Below are positions 37,499 to 46,500 of a stretch of DNA of 64,000 nucleotides, piece by piece. The DNA comes from M0103 sp040386155 (GTDB lineage Bacteria > Bacteroidota > Bacteroidia > Flavobacteriales_D > Crocinitomicaceae). Below the pieces are notes generated by a model. That model searched no databases and was not told the origin of the DNA. It saw only the letters and a program-made list of their open reading frames with translations. The translations under genes were made by a program, and so were the position numbers. Each line of letters starts with the position of its first letter. Positions within the stretch are counted from its first letter, which is position 1. The DNA lies in contig JAZKFZ010000005.1 of assembly GCA_040386155.1 (NCBI GenBank), forward strand, positions 372,001-436,000, written 5' to 3'.

Positions 37499-37516
37499 CA
37501 AAGTTAGACAAAGTTA
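37499..37516 (-). promoter_or_regulatory. Tandem -7-like boxes before the ABC exporter
   Basis: TAACTTTG occurs twice, 10 bp apart (37509-37516 and 37499-37506 on the minus strand), each matching TAnnTTTG. The upstream box would give a leader of about 12 nt, and the downstream one an almost leaderless transcript starting at the ATG at 37493. Confidence 0.35.
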
Positions 37517-37686
37517 GATAATAGACTGCAAGCCATTATGACTAAAAGACATTAACACATCCGCACGTTGATTTTTTATGAAAAATCCACAATTAAACTA
37601 CCCTCTTTTTCACAAAAAAAGTCAAAAAAAAATGTTGTTCGTTTTCAAGCAGTCAAATTTTCCTACATTTATACCAAATCTGATGT

Positions 37687-38334
37687 ATGGTTCACAATCT
37701 TTCTTTAACAAACTCCGTCTTCACTCAATTTTTAAATGAAATTCGTGATGTAGAGGTGCAAAAAGACCCACTCCGTTTTCGACGAAACATGGAGCGAATT
37801 GCTGAAATCTTAGCGTATGAAGTGTCGAAAACATTGGCATACAAAGCGGTTTCGGTGCAAACACCTTTAGGATTTGCTGAAACACAAGAACTGCTTGAGC
37901 AGCCTATTTTAGCGACTATTTTACGCGCTGGACTTTCCATGCATCAAGGCTTGTTAAATTATTTTGACCGTGCAGACAGTGCCTTCGTTTCTGCCTATCG
38001 AAAACATACTACCGCCGAAGATTTTGAAATTTATGTTGAATACCTTGCCTCTCCTACATTTGATGGAAAGGTTGTGATTATAAGTGATCCAATGTTGGCA
38101 ACAGGCGCATCGATGGTGACTGTTTACAAAGCTTTATTGAAACAAGGTAAGCCCTCGAAAGTGATTATCATTTCAGCAATTGCAACACCGGTGGCGCTCG
38201 ACTATGTAAAAAAACATTTACCAGATACTACTGAAATTTGGGTAGGTGCCATTGATCAGGAATTAACTGCTCAATCTTACATTGTACCAGGACTAGGAGA
38301 TGCAGGAGATTTAGCATACGGAATTAAATCATAA
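37687..38334 (+). CDS. upp: Uracil phosphoribosyltransferase
   Basis: The enzyme makes UMP from uracil and PRPP (pyrimidine salvage, cytoplasm). The 215-residue length fits the family. The PRPP-binding loop is VVIISDPMLATGAS (about 133-146), and the uracil-binding tail is GLGDAGDLAYG. The N-terminus carries RAGLSMHQGL, equivalent to the conserved RAGL.M..G segment. It starts a three-gene plus-strand row (2-bp gap, then a 1-bp overlap) that ends in a pyrimidine nucleotidase, a coherent pyrimidine-nucleotide set. Confidence 0.97.
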   Translation: MVHNLSLTNSVFTQFLNEIRDVEVQKDPLRFRRNMERIAEILAYEVSKTLAYKAVSVQTPLGFAETQELLEQPILATILRAGLSMHQGLLNYFDRADSAFVSAYRKHTTAEDFEIYVEYLASPTFDGKVVIISDPMLATGASMVTVYKALLKQGKPSKVIIISAIATPVALDYVKKHLPDTTEIWVGAIDQELTAQSYIVPGLGDAGDLAYGIKS

Positions 38335-38336
38335 TT

Positions 38337-38795
38337 ATGGCTTGGGGAAGTTTTATAACCGTTTTTTTATTATCAACCTTTAAATTCATGTTCGCCCCAT
38401 TTACCGGAGCGATCTTAAAATTGACATTTTTAGAAACATTTTTGATTTGTGCGGCAGGTGGAACATTTGGTGCTGCGGTGTTCTATTTCTCAGCAGAATA
38501 TTTCATGAAAAGGTCCAAAGCAAAGCACCAACTTACCTATGAACTTGCAATCAAAAACAACTTGCAATGGATTCCAAAAAAGAAATTCACCAAGTTCAAT
38601 CGTTTTATCATCCGTTTAAAACGAACGTTTGGTATTTATGGAATTAGCTTTTGGGCGCCATTTTTTCTTTCCGTCCCGATTGGCTCTATTATCACTGCGA
38701 AATTTTATGGAAAACTGAAAAAAACATTTCCATTAATAGTGTTGGGAATGTTTATCAATTCCTTAATTATGACTTCGTTTGCTCATTTGTTTTAA
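38337..38795 (+). CDS. Small integral membrane protein of unknown function (152 aa)
   Basis: Three or four hydrophobic segments are visible: about 5-20, 28-52 (LETFLICAAGGTFGAAVFYF), 101-120 (ISFWAPFFLSVPIGSIITAKF) and 129-150. A lysine-rich cytoplasmic stretch lies between the second and third. No family is recognised. Its start lies 2 bp after upp, and its stop overlaps the next ATG (TAATG), so it is co-translated with both pyrimidine-salvage neighbours. A transport-related role is possible but unsupported. Confidence 0.8.
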   Translation: MAWGSFITVFLLSTFKFMFAPFTGAILKLTFLETFLICAAGGTFGAAVFYFSAEYFMKRSKAKHQLTYELAIKNNLQWIPKKKFTKFNRFIIRLKRTFGIYGISFWAPFFLSVPIGSIITAKFYGKLKKTFPLIVLGMFINSLIMTSFAHLF

Positions 38796-39493
38796 TGCAA
38801 AGGCACCTCTTTTTTGATCTTGATAGAACCCTGTGGGATTTTGAAGCCAACTCGAAAGTGGCTTTGAAGCACTTGTTTTTCGATCTCAAATTGGATGAAA
38901 AAATAAATAATTTCGAGCTTTTTTACGAACAATACAAGCTAAAAAACGCTGAATTGTGGAAACTTTACGGTGCTGGGAAACTAGCAAAAGAAGAACTACG
39001 TACAAAGCGTTTCGCAGATTCATTTGCGCTTTTCGAAATTGCAGATCAGAAATTAATCGAGAAAATGAGTGATGGTTACGTAGCAATATCACCTTTGCAG
39101 ACGCAACTTTTTCCTGGTTCTATTGAAACATTGGAGCAACTAAAATCAGATGATTACGTGCTCCACATTATCACCAATGGCTTTAAAGAGGCACAGCATA
39201 TTAAACTAAAAAACAGTTTATTAACTCCCTTTTTCGACGTTATTGTTTGTTCGGAAGACATCGGGAAAAACAAGCCAAATCCAGAAATATTCCACTACGC
39301 AACACAAAAGGCAAAGGCCAGAATTGAAGAATCAGTAATGATTGGCGACGATTTAGAAATTGATATTATTGGTGCTTTGAATGTGGGTATGAAAGCAATT
39401 CTCTTTGATCCAGAAAACCATTACCACAATTTTATTGATGGCGCTAAAGTGAAAAAAATAGATGAAATACCGGAGACGCTTATTTGGTTGTGA
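38795..39493 (+). CDS. HAD-family pyrimidine nucleotidase (YjjG type)
   Basis: The ATG at 38795 gives 232 residues and the expected HAD start MQRHLFFDLDRTLWDFEANS, with nucleophile D8 and acid/base D10. The longer frame lies inside the previous gene. Motif II is ITNGF, motif III is the lysine in GKNKPNP, and motif IV is GDDLEIDIIGA. YjjG enzymes dephosphorylate UMP, dTMP and non-canonical pyrimidine nucleotides. Its position behind upp supports that assignment. Confidence 0.9.
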   Translation: MQRHLFFDLDRTLWDFEANSKVALKHLFFDLKLDEKINNFELFYEQYKLKNAELWKLYGAGKLAKEELRTKRFADSFALFEIADQKLIEKMSDGYVAISPLQTQLFPGSIETLEQLKSDDYVLHIITNGFKEAQHIKLKNSLLTPFFDVIVCSEDIGKNKPNPEIFHYATQKAKARIEESVMIGDDLEIDIIGALNVGMKAILFDPENHYHNFIDGAKVKKIDEIPETLIWL

Positions 39494-39507
39494 GTTTTAT
39501 ACATGAA

Positions 39508-39582
39508 TTTTTGTCCACGATTTTTTTTGTCCACGATTTTTTTGTCCACGATTTTTTTGTCCACTATTTTTTTTGCCCACGA
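39508..39582. repeat. Tandem T-tract/GTCCACGA repeat
   Basis: Five units of 15-16 bp, each a run of 6-8 Ts followed by GTCCACGA, begin 15 bp after the nucleotidase stop. The last two units carry one change each (GTCCACTA, GCCCACGA). The final unit leads directly into the interspersed inverted repeat at 39577-39665. Confidence 0.85.
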
Positions 39583-39665
39583 ATTACACGAATTAGTCGA
39601 ATTTCCACGAAACGGTGGTGTGATGAAGTAAATTTCTATTACTTTTAATTAGTGTTAATTCGTGG
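39577..39665. repeat. Interspersed inverted repeat, copy 1
   Basis: The left arm CCACGAATTACACGAATTA pairs with the right arm AATTAGTGTTAATTCGTGG with one gap and one mismatch, around about 50 bp. The 18-base core CCACGAATTACACGAATT is also found, in inverse orientation, at 51799-51880. Both copies lie between convergent genes. Confidence 0.75.
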
Positions 39666-39683
39666 ATATTCGATAGTGGATAC

Positions 39684-40460
39684 CTACCCTTTTTCCTGTC
39701 GAATTCGCTCGTATAAAATCATTCCTGCAGCAACGCCAACATTCAACGAAGCAATTTCACCCTTCATTGGAATTCGTGCTTTAATGTCTGCTAAATTCAG
39801 CAAATCAGAAGTAATACCATCTTCTTCAGATCCCATAATCACTGCAACAGGTCCGCGCATGTTTACTTCATTCAAAGGCACACTTGATTTTTCTGAACAT
39901 GCTACAATTCGTAAACCACATTGCTGTAAATAGAACAAGGAATTTTTTAAACTATCGGTCTTACACACTGGAATTCTATTCAAAGCCCCCGCAGAAGTTT
40001 TCATAGCATCGGCCGTTACTAAGGCAGAACCTTGCGAGGGGATCAAAATGGCATCTACACCTAAACACTCCGCTGTTCTTGCCATTCCACCAAAATTTCG
40101 AACATCGGTAATACGATCCAACACTAAAATAAATGGTTTTTTCCCTTCCTCTAACAAAGCTTCTACCAATGGTTCTATTACTTGATATTCAATTGGTGAA
40201 ACATACGCAATAACACCTTGGTGATTGGCAGTCGTTACACGATTTAACTTCTCCACAGGGACAAATTGCAATTGAAAATCCTTTCCTTTCAACGCTTCTT
40301 TTAAGTCGTTAAAAAGTTCTTTATCCATTCCTTTCTGGATAACAATTCTATTAATTTCTCGATCTGAGTTGATTGCTTCAATTACTGCACGCAAACCAAA
40401 AACGATGTCCTCTGGAATTCGTTCTCTATCAGCGTAATTATTATTTCTTTTATCCATCAT
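39684..40460 (-). CDS. rlmB: TrmH/SpoU-family 23S rRNA (guanosine-2'-O-)-methyltransferase
   Basis: It probably methylates G2251 of 23S rRNA at the 2'-O using S-adenosylmethionine. The start is the ATG pair at 40460/40457 (about 258 aa); the longer frame overlaps the upstream gene. It has the small N-terminal substrate-binding domain (FGLRAVIEAINSDREINRIVIQKG, residues about 18-85) and the knotted SPOUT domain (about 105-258). The SPOUT motifs are RITDVRNFGGMARTAECLG, VAVIMGSEEDGI and IPMKGEIASLNVGVAAG. It starts 4 bp after the OsmC-family gene, so they are cotranscribed. Confidence 0.93.
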   Translation of the reverse strand: MMDKRNNNYADRERIPEDIVFGLRAVIEAINSDREINRIVIQKGMDKELFNDLKEALKGKDFQLQFVPVEKLNRVTTANHQGVIAYVSPIEYQVIEPLVEALLEEGKKPFILVLDRITDVRNFGGMARTAECLGVDAILIPSQGSALVTADAMKTSAGALNRIPVCKTDSLKNSLFYLQQCGLRIVACSEKSSVPLNEVNMRGPVAVIMGSEEDGITSDLLNLADIKARIPMKGEIASLNVGVAAGMILYERIRQEKG

Positions 40461-40464
40461 TACT

Positions 40465-40869
40465 TTACCATTTAAAATCAAACTCAATTTCCATGTCGGC
40501 ATGTACAGATTTTGCTACCGGACAAGCTTTGCCAGCGCGCATCACTTTCTCTGCTTGTTTTTCATCCCAACCATTGCCCGACATATTCATCTCAATGACA
40601 ATTTTTCCAATTCTTCGAGGTTCTGTAGCCATTACTTTTGTTACTAAGGCCACTCCGTTTTCAAACTTAACATCGTGCTCCAAACAATATATACCGATAA
40701 TAGTGAACATACAAGAAGCATAAGCCGTTGCAACAAGATCAGTTGGTGAAAATTTTTCTCCCTTACCTTTATTGTCGACTGGCGCATCGGTGTAAATGAT
40801 TTCTCCCGAAGCCAAATGCTCACATTGGGTTCTTAAATTGCCCAAATAAGTTACTTTCGAAGTTGCCAT
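40465..40869 (-). CDS. OsmC-family protein
   Basis: The ATG at 40869 (134 aa) is chosen because family members begin with a short strand such as ATSKVTYLGNLRTQ. An ATG at 40914 would add 15 residues lying over the divergent promoter. The two redox cysteines expected for the OsmC/Ohr fold are present (YASCMFT and GKACPVAKS), as is the FSPTDLVATA segment. The family reduces organic or fatty acid hydroperoxides with dithiol, often lipoyl, electrons. That is notable beside lipA and lpdA, which are divergent from it. Probably a small cytoplasmic peroxidase. Confidence 0.9.
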   Translation of the reverse strand: MATSKVTYLGNLRTQCEHLASGEIIYTDAPVDNKGKGEKFSPTDLVATAYASCMFTIIGIYCLEHDVKFENGVALVTKVMATEPRRIGKIVIEMNMSGNGWDEKQAEKVMRAGKACPVAKSVHADMEIEFDFKW

Positions 40870-40888
40870 AAAATAACGTAAAAAATTG

Positions 40889-40896
40889 TACTTTTG
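40889..40896 (+). promoter_or_regulatory. Putative -7 box of lipA-lpdA
   Basis: TACTTTTG fits TAnnTTTG and lies 50 bp before the lipA ATG. A TTG 23 bp further upstream is slightly too far away to be a good -33 element. Confidence 0.35.
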
Positions 40897-40946
40897 TGGT
40901 GTAAAATTAGTCATTTTTCAAGGACAATCATTGGGGAATTATTTTC

Positions 40947-41822
40947 ATGAGTGAAATCATTAATACAGAAAATGCGGACTTCCGCATAAAAAAACCAAAA
41001 TGGCTTCGTGTAAAACTGCCGACAGGAGAGAATTACAAGAAAGTTAGAGCATTGGTTGACGAGCATAAATTACATACTATTTGTGAAAGTGGAAGCTGTC
41101 CAAACATGGGAGAATGTTGGGGTGAAGGCACTGCAACGTTCATGATATTAGGAAATATTTGCACCCGTTCTTGTGGATTTTGTGGCGTAAAAACAGGTCG
41201 ACCAGATGATGTTGATATTTACGAACCGGGAAAAGTAGCGCAAAGTGTGAAATTAATGGGTGTGAAACACGCCGTAATAACTTCCGTTGACCGTGATGAT
41301 TTAAAAGATGGTGGTTCGGAAATTTGGGTGCAAACAATCAAAGCCATCAGACATCAATCGCCTGGCACCACTATGGAAACATTGATACCTGATTTTGCTG
41401 GTAATTGGGATAATTTACAACGCATCATTGATGCATCTCCAGAAATTGTTTCACACAATTTGGAAACAGTAAGAAGATTAACGAAGCAAGTTAGAATTCA
41501 AGCAAAATATGATAGAAGCTTAGAAGTGCTTTTTCGCTTAAAAAAAGGTGGAATGCGTTCTAAATCAGGATTAATGTTGGGACTTGGCGAAACAGATGAA
41601 GAAATCATTGAAACGATGGAGGATTTACGAGGCGTAGGTCTCGACATTTTAACATTAGGACAATACCTTCAACCGACAACAAAACATTTGCCAGTGGCAG
41701 AATTTGTTACCCCAGAACGCTTCGAAAAATACAAAGAATTAGGTCTAAAAATGGGCTTCAGATATGTGGAAAGCGGTCCGCTAGTTCGTTCGTCATATCA
41801 CGCCGAGAAACATCTATTTTAA
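40947..41822 (+). CDS. lipA: Lipoyl synthase
   Basis: This radical-SAM enzyme inserts two sulfurs into octanoyl groups on E2/GcvH domains. The 291-residue length is normal. Both clusters are visible: the auxiliary cluster cysteines C46, C51 and C57 (CESGSCPNMGEC) and the radical-SAM cysteines C72, C76 and C79 (CTRSCGFC). The C-terminal serine of RSSYH that ligates the auxiliary cluster is present (GPLVRSSYHA). It lies 46 bp upstream of lpdA in one transcription unit, which joins lipoate synthesis with the enzyme that reoxidises it. Confidence 0.98.
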   Translation: MSEIINTENADFRIKKPKWLRVKLPTGENYKKVRALVDEHKLHTICESGSCPNMGECWGEGTATFMILGNICTRSCGFCGVKTGRPDDVDIYEPGKVAQSVKLMGVKHAVITSVDRDDLKDGGSEIWVQTIKAIRHQSPGTTMETLIPDFAGNWDNLQRIIDASPEIVSHNLETVRRLTKQVRIQAKYDRSLEVLFRLKKGGMRSKSGLMLGLGETDEEIIETMEDLRGVGLDILTLGQYLQPTTKHLPVAEFVTPERFEKYKELGLKMGFRYVESGPLVRSSYHAEKHLF

Positions 41823-41867
41823 TCAAAAACTTATTTCTAATTTTACCCTCGCAATTCAAACAATTTT

Positions 41868-43271
41868 ATGAGCACTTTTGACACCATTTTTATCGGATCA
41901 GGACCTGGAGGTTATGTTGGAGCTATTCGTTCTGCACAACTCGGAATGAAAACGGCCATCATTGAAAAATATTTAACATTAGGTGGTACTTGCCTCAACG
42001 TTGGTTGTATTCCATCAAAAGCATTATTGGACTCATCAGAACATTACCATAATGCAGTTCATAATTTTGCAGAGCACGGAATTGTGGTGAAGGATGTGAA
42101 AGCGAACATTGAGCAAATGATTAACCGCAAAAATGAAGTGGTTTCTCAAACGTGTGCTGGTGTGAAGTTCCTCATGGACAAAAATAAAATTGAAGTATTC
42201 GAAGGTGTTGGTGCATTTGTTGATAAAAACACAATTAAAGTGACACACAACGACGGCAAAGAATCCATCATCACTGCTAAAAACATTGTGATCGCAACTG
42301 GATCTAAACCGAATTTCTTTCCAGGAATGGAACCAGATAAAAAACGTATCATCACATCAACTGAAGCATTGAATTTGAAAGAAATTCCAAAGAAAATGTT
42401 GGTGATTGGTGGTGGTGTTATCGGATTGGAATTAGGTTCTGTCTTTGCGCGATTAGGAACTGAAATTGAAGTTGTTGAATTCGCTCCAACAATCATCCCA
42501 ACGATGGATGGCACGCTCGCTAAGGAATTAACACGTGTTCTGAAAAAAGAAGGATTCAAATTCAACTTGGAACACAGCGTTCAAAAGGTAGAAAATAAAG
42601 GAAAGAAAGTGGTGCTAACTGCTTTGAATAAGAAAAAAGAAGAAGTGACTTTCGAAGCTGACTATTGTTTAGTAGCCGTAGGTAGAAAAGCATTTACACA
42701 AGGTTTGAATGTGGAAGCAGCTGGTTTAACAGTTAATCAACGTGGACAGATCGATACAAGCGATCACCTACAAACTGCAATTCCAAACATCTACGCAATC
42801 GGCGATGTTACCAAAGGTGCAATGTTGGCGCACAAAGCAGAAGAAGAAGGTGTTTATGTTGCTGAGCTTTTAGCAGGACAAAAACCACACATCAACTATA
42901 ATCTAATCCCTGGTGTTGTGTACACTTGGCCAGAGGTTGCTGCAGTAGGAAAAACTGAAGAAGAATTGAAGGCTGCTGGTGTCGATATTAAAGTAGGATC
43001 ATTCCCAATCAAGGCTTTAGGTCGTGCTCGTGCGAGTATGGACACAGCAGGTTTAATTAAAATCATTGCGGATGCGAAGACAGATGAAGTTTTAGGTGTT
43101 CACATGATTGCTCCTCGTGCTGCCGATTTAATCATGGAAGCTGTCGTAGCGATGGAATACAGAGCATCTGCGGAAGACATCGCACGGATCTGTCACCCAC
43201 ACCCAACTTATTCGGAAGCAGTGAAAGAAGCGGCGATGGATGCTACAGAAAAAAGAGCTTTGCACGTTTAA
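41868..43271 (+). CDS. lpdA: Dihydrolipoyl dehydrogenase (E3)
   Basis: This FAD enzyme reoxidises dihydrolipoyl groups of 2-oxoacid dehydrogenases and the glycine cleavage system with NAD+. The 467-residue length is typical. The first FAD motif is GSGPGGYVGA (10-19), and the redox disulfide is C42/C47 in GGTCLNVGCIPSK. The NAD motif is GGGVIGLELG, the second FAD motif is IYAIGDVT, and the catalytic His-Glu is in HPHPTYSEAVKEAA. It follows lipA and is closed by a clear terminator. Confidence 0.98.
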   Translation: MSTFDTIFIGSGPGGYVGAIRSAQLGMKTAIIEKYLTLGGTCLNVGCIPSKALLDSSEHYHNAVHNFAEHGIVVKDVKANIEQMINRKNEVVSQTCAGVKFLMDKNKIEVFEGVGAFVDKNTIKVTHNDGKESIITAKNIVIATGSKPNFFPGMEPDKKRIITSTEALNLKEIPKKMLVIGGGVIGLELGSVFARLGTEIEVVEFAPTIIPTMDGTLAKELTRVLKKEGFKFNLEHSVQKVENKGKKVVLTALNKKKEEVTFEADYCLVAVGRKAFTQGLNVEAAGLTVNQRGQIDTSDHLQTAIPNIYAIGDVTKGAMLAHKAEEEGVYVAELLAGQKPHINYNLIPGVVYTWPEVAAVGKTEEELKAAGVDIKVGSFPIKALGRARASMDTAGLIKIIADAKTDEVLGVHMIAPRAADLIMEAVVAMEYRASAEDIARICHPHPTYSEAVKEAAMDATEKRALHV

Positions 43272-43290
43272 AAGAAAACAACTCAATAGA

Positions 43291-43320
43291 AATGCGACCT
43301 CAAAAGGGTCGCATTTTTTT
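43291..43320 (+). terminator. Intrinsic terminator after lpdA
   Basis: The stem AATGCGACC/GGGTCGCATT and a run of Ts begin 20 bp after the lpdA stop. Confidence 0.88.
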
Positions 43321-43451
43321 GAGCAAACATTTTTTTTGTTTACACTAAACTGTTTACTGTAAACTAAATTTCTGAAATAACTGAAAAAATAGATGAATCG
43401 ATACAGCTAAAATTGAACATCATTTCCTCCAACTTATCAATACAAAATAGC

Positions 43452-43459
43452 TAACTTTG
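43452..43459 (+). promoter_or_regulatory. Putative -7 box of mfd
   Basis: TAACTTTG fits TAnnTTTG and lies 60 bp before the mfd ATG. No -33 element is seen at the expected spacing. Confidence 0.3.
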
Positions 43460-43518
43460 CAACAACTATACGAGGGCGTCCTACTGGGATTTGCCCTTTT
43501 ACGCGTTTTAAATTATCT

Positions 43519-46500
43519 ATGACACAACAAGAGTTTCTTCAACGGTTCAAAAAGATATCACAAATTGATGAATCTGCACAAGCACTGACTAAAAAGCAAC
43601 AACGCATTCATTGGAAGGGTCTTACTGGAGCCTCAAAAGCACTTTGTGCGGCAGCACTAGCAGAGCAAACACCCGGACATCATCTTTTTATTCTCAACGA
43701 CAAAGAAGAGGCCGCTTATTTCCTCAATGATTTAGAATCACTGTATCCAGACGATAAACGTGTACTCTTCTACCCTGCTTCGTACCGTTTGCCTTATCAA
43801 TTTGAAGAAACAGACAATGCCAATGTGGTGGCGAGAACGGAAACCTTGGAACGTATTAATTCAGGAGCAAATTCCTGGATTGTGACTTATCCGCAAGCCT
43901 TGTTCGAAAAAGTGCCAACAACGCGAAATCTATCAAAAAATACCCTGCGAATAGAGGTTGGTAAAACGTATTCCATCGATTTCATCAATGAGTTATTACT
44001 CGAATACTATTTCGAACGTGTGGATTTTGTCTACGAACCTGGTCAGTTTTCAATACGTGGAGGAATTGTTGATGTATACTCCTATTCCAACGACATTCCT
44101 TTCCGTATTGAATTTTTTGGCGATGAAGTAGAAACCATTCGAACGTTTGATGCTTCTTCTCAATTATCTGTCAATACGCATCACCATTTTAATATCATTC
44201 CGAATGTTCAGGGACAACTTAATTTGATTGAAAATGGTAGTTTTTTCTCCTTTTTGGGAAGTACTGCCACAGTCTGGATTTCATCGGTTGATCAACTTCA
44301 AACGGTACTCGATAAGGAATATGAAAAAGCACTAAAAACCTTTAATGGCTTGCCGAACACGGTAAAACACACCATTCCTGATGATCTATACTTGCATCCT
44401 ACTGAGGGATTTAAAGAACTTCAGAAATTTCCAATTTTAGAATGGGGTCCCGATTATCAACTGAAAGCGGATGCCATATTTTCGTTCGATTTTCAACCAC
44501 AGCCTAGTTTCAATAAGAACTTTGATTTGCTAAAAGCAGATTTAATACAACGAAGTGAAAATGGTTCTACAAATTTAATTTTCTCCAATCAACCGAGACA
44601 AATTGAGCGATTGTACCAGATTTTTGAAGACATTGGCGGTGGAGTAGAATTTCAGCCAATGACATTTTCATTGCACGAAGGGTTCATTTCTCCGAGTTTA
44701 AAACTGACCTGCTATACTGATCATCAACTCTTTGAACGCTTCCATCGATTTCGTTTAAAAGAAGGCTTTCGACAAGCAAAACAAGCACTTACATTAAAGG
44801 AAATTTACAACCTCCAAAAGGGCGATTATGTCACACACATCGATCATGGAGTTGGACAATTTTCTGGCTTGGAAACCATCGATGTGAACGGAAAACCGCA
44901 AGAAGCAATTCGTTTGGTGTACAAGGATGGCGATGTTCTCTATGTTGGCATTCACTCATTGCACCGTATTTCTAAGTTTACCGGAAAGGAAGGAAACATC
45001 CCGAAGGTAAATAAACTAGGAACGCAAGCCTGGAGCAATTTAAAACAAAAGACAAAGAACAAAATCAAGGAGCTTGCCTACGATTTAATTCAACTCTATG
45101 CGAAGCGAAAAAGTCAACCCGGTTATGCGTTTCAGAAAGATTCTTACTTGCAAAATGAATTGGAAGCTTCATTTATGTATGAAGACACACCTGATCAATT
45201 TAAAGCAACGGAAGCGGTAAAAGAAGACATGGAAAAATCGACGCCGATGGATCGTTTGATTTGCGGTGATGTTGGTTTTGGAAAAACAGAAGTGGCCATT
45301 CGAGCCGCGTTTAAAGCCGCAACAGATGGAAAACAAGTCGCTATTTTAGTGCCTACCACCATTCTTTCGATGCAGCATTTTCGGAGTTTCAAGGAACGTT
45401 TGAAAGATTTTCCCGTGACGGTAGATTACATCAATCGCTTTAAATCAAGCAAAGAAACGACAGAAACACTCAAGCAACTAGCAGAAGGAAAAATTGATAT
45501 TTTGATTGGAACGCATGCGCTAGTTGCGGAACGAGTAAAATTCAAAGACCTTGGATTGATGATTATCGACGAGGAACAGAAGTTTGGTGTCGGTGTGAAA
45601 GACAAGTTAAAAACACTTCGTGCAACTGTTGATACACTAACACTTACTGCTACGCCCATTCCACGCACACTGCAGTTTTCATTGATGGGCGCACGCGATT
45701 TAAGTATCATCAATACGCCACCGCCGAACCGCCAGCCTGTTTTAACTGATATTATTCTCTTTAACGAAGAAATTATTCGTGATGCTATTTCTTACGAAGT
45801 AAGTCGTGGTGGACAAGTGTTTTTCGTCAACAATCGCTTATCGAACATACGTGATATTTCTGGGATGATTACGCGTTTATGTCCAGGCGTTCGAGTAGGA
45901 ATTGGACATGGACAAATGGATGGCAAGCAATTGGAAAAGGTGATGATGGATTTCATCAATGGCGAATACGATGTGTTGTTGGCCACTACCATTATTGAAA
46001 GTGGTATTGACATTTCGAATGCGAATACGATTATCATCAACGAGGCGCACAATTTTGGATTGAGCGATTTACACCAATTGCGGGGTCGTGTGGGACGGAG
46101 CAATAAAAAAGGATTTTGCTACCTCATCGCACCACCATTTAGCGTAATGTCATCTGACTCTCGCAAGCGTTTGGAAGCATTGGTACAATTCTCCGATTTA
46201 GGGGCAGGATTCAACATTGCGATGAAAGATTTAGACATTCGCGGAGCTGGAAATATGCTGGGAGGCGAACAAAGCGGATTTATTTCTGAGATTGGATTTG
46301 AGATGTATCAGAAAATTTTAAACGAGGCAATTGAAGAATTGAAGGAAAATGAATTCAAGGACTTGTATGATGATCGCACCACGGATACACTTTTAAATTT
46401 TGTGAAAGATTGCGTTTTGGAAACCGATTTGGAAGTTCGAATTCCTGATGATTACGTGAACAATGTTGCGGAACGCTTGAGTTTGTATCAAGAAATGGAC

